From the NCBI RefSeq assembly GCF_020010905.1, contig NZ_JAGJBY010000001.1, positions 1,942,001 through 2,006,000 on the forward strand: a stretch of DNA of 64,000 nucleotides, written 5' to 3'. This stretch comes from Streptomyces acidiscabies. Its GTDB lineage: Bacteria > Actinomycetota > Actinomycetes > Streptomycetales > Streptomycetaceae. Position 1 is the first letter of the stretch, and each line of letters starts with the position of its first letter. The notes below the pieces were generated by a model, which saw nothing but the letters and a program-made list of their open reading frames with translations, ran no database searches and was not told the DNA's origin. Both the position numbers and the translations under genes were made by a program. Positions 62,984 through 64,000 of the stretch are shown here, piece after piece.

Positions 62984-63832
62984 ATGACCACTGAAGCGAA
63001 CGGCCTCGAAGTGCCGTGCACCGCAAGCGAGTCGTACCGCAAGGAACTCAATCGCCAGCGCATCCTGGCGGGCCTGTCCTTCGGCCAGTTGGCGGCCATC
63101 GTCAAGTACAGCAAACCTCACGTCTACGGCGTGGAGATGGGCACACGTCCCCCACTGCCGCCGATCTCCGAGAAGTTCGACGCGGCGTTCGGGACGGGGG
63201 TGTTGTTCCAGGGGATGTACGCGGGGATCCTGCGGGAGAGGCCGCTGAAGCGGTTCGACCACTGCCTCGCGCTGGAGGCGAAGGCGGTGCGGATCCAGGC
63301 GTACGGCGCGACTCTCGTACCGGGGTTGCTCCAAACCGAGGCGTACATGCGGGCGTTGTTCCTCCGGGACCATCCGAAGGCGGCGCCCGGGGAGGTCGAC
63401 CGTTTCATCGCGAAACGCTTGAGCCGACAGGAGATCCTTCACGGCGACACCAGGCCCGAGTACTGGGCGATCCTCGACGAGGCTGTGCTCCGGCGCGCGG
63501 TGGGCGGACCGGCGGTGATGCGTGAGCAACTCGCCGCGCTCCTCGCCCTGGTGGACACGCCGCGTACGACGATCCAGGTGATCCCGTTCGACGTCGGCGA
63601 GTACGAGGGCATGAACGGCACCCTCATCCTGCTCACGCTCCCCGACAACTCCGTCACCGTCTACCAGGAGGCGTCCGGCATCGGAGAGAGCTTCGATGAT
63701 CGCGGCACCGTGCAGCGCCGCCTGCGCGACTACGATCGGATGAAAGCCCGCGCTCTCTCGCCGGAGGCGTCTGCGGCGATGATCGAAGCGGCGATGGAGA
63801 CGTTCACACCATGCGAGCCACCCCAGACCTGA
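62984..63832 (+). CDS. XRE regulator with DUF5753 domain
   Basis: A 282-residue protein with an HTH at residues 20-60 (ELNRQRILAGLSFGQLAAIVKYSKPHVYGVEMG) and a DUF5753 domain from about 92 (LALEAKAVRIQAYGATLVPGLLQT) to the end. With the downstream DUF397 gene, which starts 22 bp before its stop, it forms the second such pair in the window. Ligand and targets unknown. Confidence 0.93.
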   Translation: MTTEANGLEVPCTASESYRKELNRQRILAGLSFGQLAAIVKYSKPHVYGVEMGTRPPLPPISEKFDAAFGTGVLFQGMYAGILRERPLKRFDHCLALEAKAVRIQAYGATLVPGLLQTEAYMRALFLRDHPKAAPGEVDRFIAKRLSRQEILHGDTRPEYWAILDEAVLRRAVGGPAVMREQLAALLALVDTPRTTIQVIPFDVGEYEGMNGTLILLTLPDNSVTVYQEASGIGESFDDRGTVQRRLRDYDRMKARALSPEASAAMIEAAMETFTPCEPPQT

Positions 63833-64000
63833 CCGGCGCCCACTGGCGCAAGTCCAGCCACAGCGACGCCCAGCCGGGCGGCGAGTGCGTCGAGGTCGCC
63901 CACAACATCCCGAACCTCATCCCGGTCCGCGACAGCAAGACCCCCCACACCACCCCGCTGACCTTCGCCCTCCCCGCCTGGCAAGCCTTCGTCGAGGCAA
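63811..64000 (+). CDS. DUF397 protein, cut by window end
   Basis: The first 63 codons of a DUF397 protein: WRKSSHSDAQPGGECVEVA and PVRDSKTPHTTPLTFALPAWQAFVEA. The ATG at 63811 overlaps the XRE gene by 22 bp. Only a few residues should be missing beyond the window. Confidence 0.92.
   Translation, partial: MRATPDLTGAHWRKSSHSDAQPGGECVEVAHNIPNLIPVRDSKTPHTTPLTFALPAWQAFVEA

Overview
The window is high-GC DNA with Streptomyces-like gene organisation: many GTG starts, start/stop overlaps of 4 bp (GTGA, ATGA), LacI and XRE/DUF397 regulators, and a citrate synthase that reads like the Streptomyces protein. About 63 genes are supported, counting two edge fragments, two tiny leader peptides and one pseudogene. 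No rRNA, tRNA, CRISPR array, insertion sequence or origin was seen, and no in-frame TTA codon was noticed.

Layout. 1-3.1 kb: a translationally coupled ATP-grasp ligase / amidohydrolase-like enzyme / MFS exporter cassette. 3.2-11.1 kb: a fused ABC exporter, a small secreted protein, two sibling membrane-anchored HTH proteins and a HEAT-repeat protein. 11.2-15.5 kb (minus): a sulfur-type operon made of a cysteine-ended leader peptide, an SsuD-like monooxygenase and a sugar-type (CUT1) importer without its own ATPase. 15.6-22.9 kb: secreted S37-type peptidase, LacI and LysR regulators, EamA exporter ending in a 48-bp operator-like repeat array, AroA, GNAT and a lipoprotein. 23.0-26.1 kb is rich in tandem repeats: an alpha/beta hydrolase with a 39-bp minisatellite, a 15-bp G/C-rich array, a Cmx-type drug exporter with a possible leader peptide, and a C-rich 29-bp array.

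26.1-26.9 kb holds two overlapping genes whose products share a 17-residue Gly/Asn motif, at the C-terminus of one and the N-terminus of the other. This looks like a bacterial amyloid-signalling pair. 27.1-31.6 kb is a LacI-controlled sugar catabolic set (Gfo/Idh/MocA oxidoreductase, DUF993 aldolase-like, sugar isomerase). It is followed by a MOSC protein and a decayed copy of the isomerase whose left edge abuts a 34-bp dispersed repeat. 33-35.4 kb: XRE/DUF397 pair and small proteins. 35.5-41.4 kb: a complete ribose operon rbsR-rbsA-rbsCB(fused)-rbsK-rbsD with two operators.

41.7-49 kb: small secreted protein, LuxR regulator with a degenerate receiver, citrate synthase, RecD2-like helicase and a mannosyltransferase-like membrane protein. 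49.4-52.1 kb: copper operon copZ-copA with a CsoR-type operator, then PrsW, a zinc alcohol dehydrogenase, GNAT and a small HTH protein. 55.2-62.5 kb: myo-inositol catabolism (IolE/IolH-like, iolC, aldolase, iolB, iolD, mmsA), which would turn 2-keto-myo-inositol into acetyl-CoA and dihydroxyacetone phosphate. Inositol dehydrogenase and an inositol transporter are not in the window. The right edge carries a second XRE/DUF397 pair, cut by the window end.

The strongest leads are the shared-motif gene pair at 26.1-26.9 kb, the sulfur leader peptide in front of a sulfonate monooxygenase coupled to a sugar-type importer, and the periodic 48-bp cre-like array with matching single sites near LacI and iol genes.
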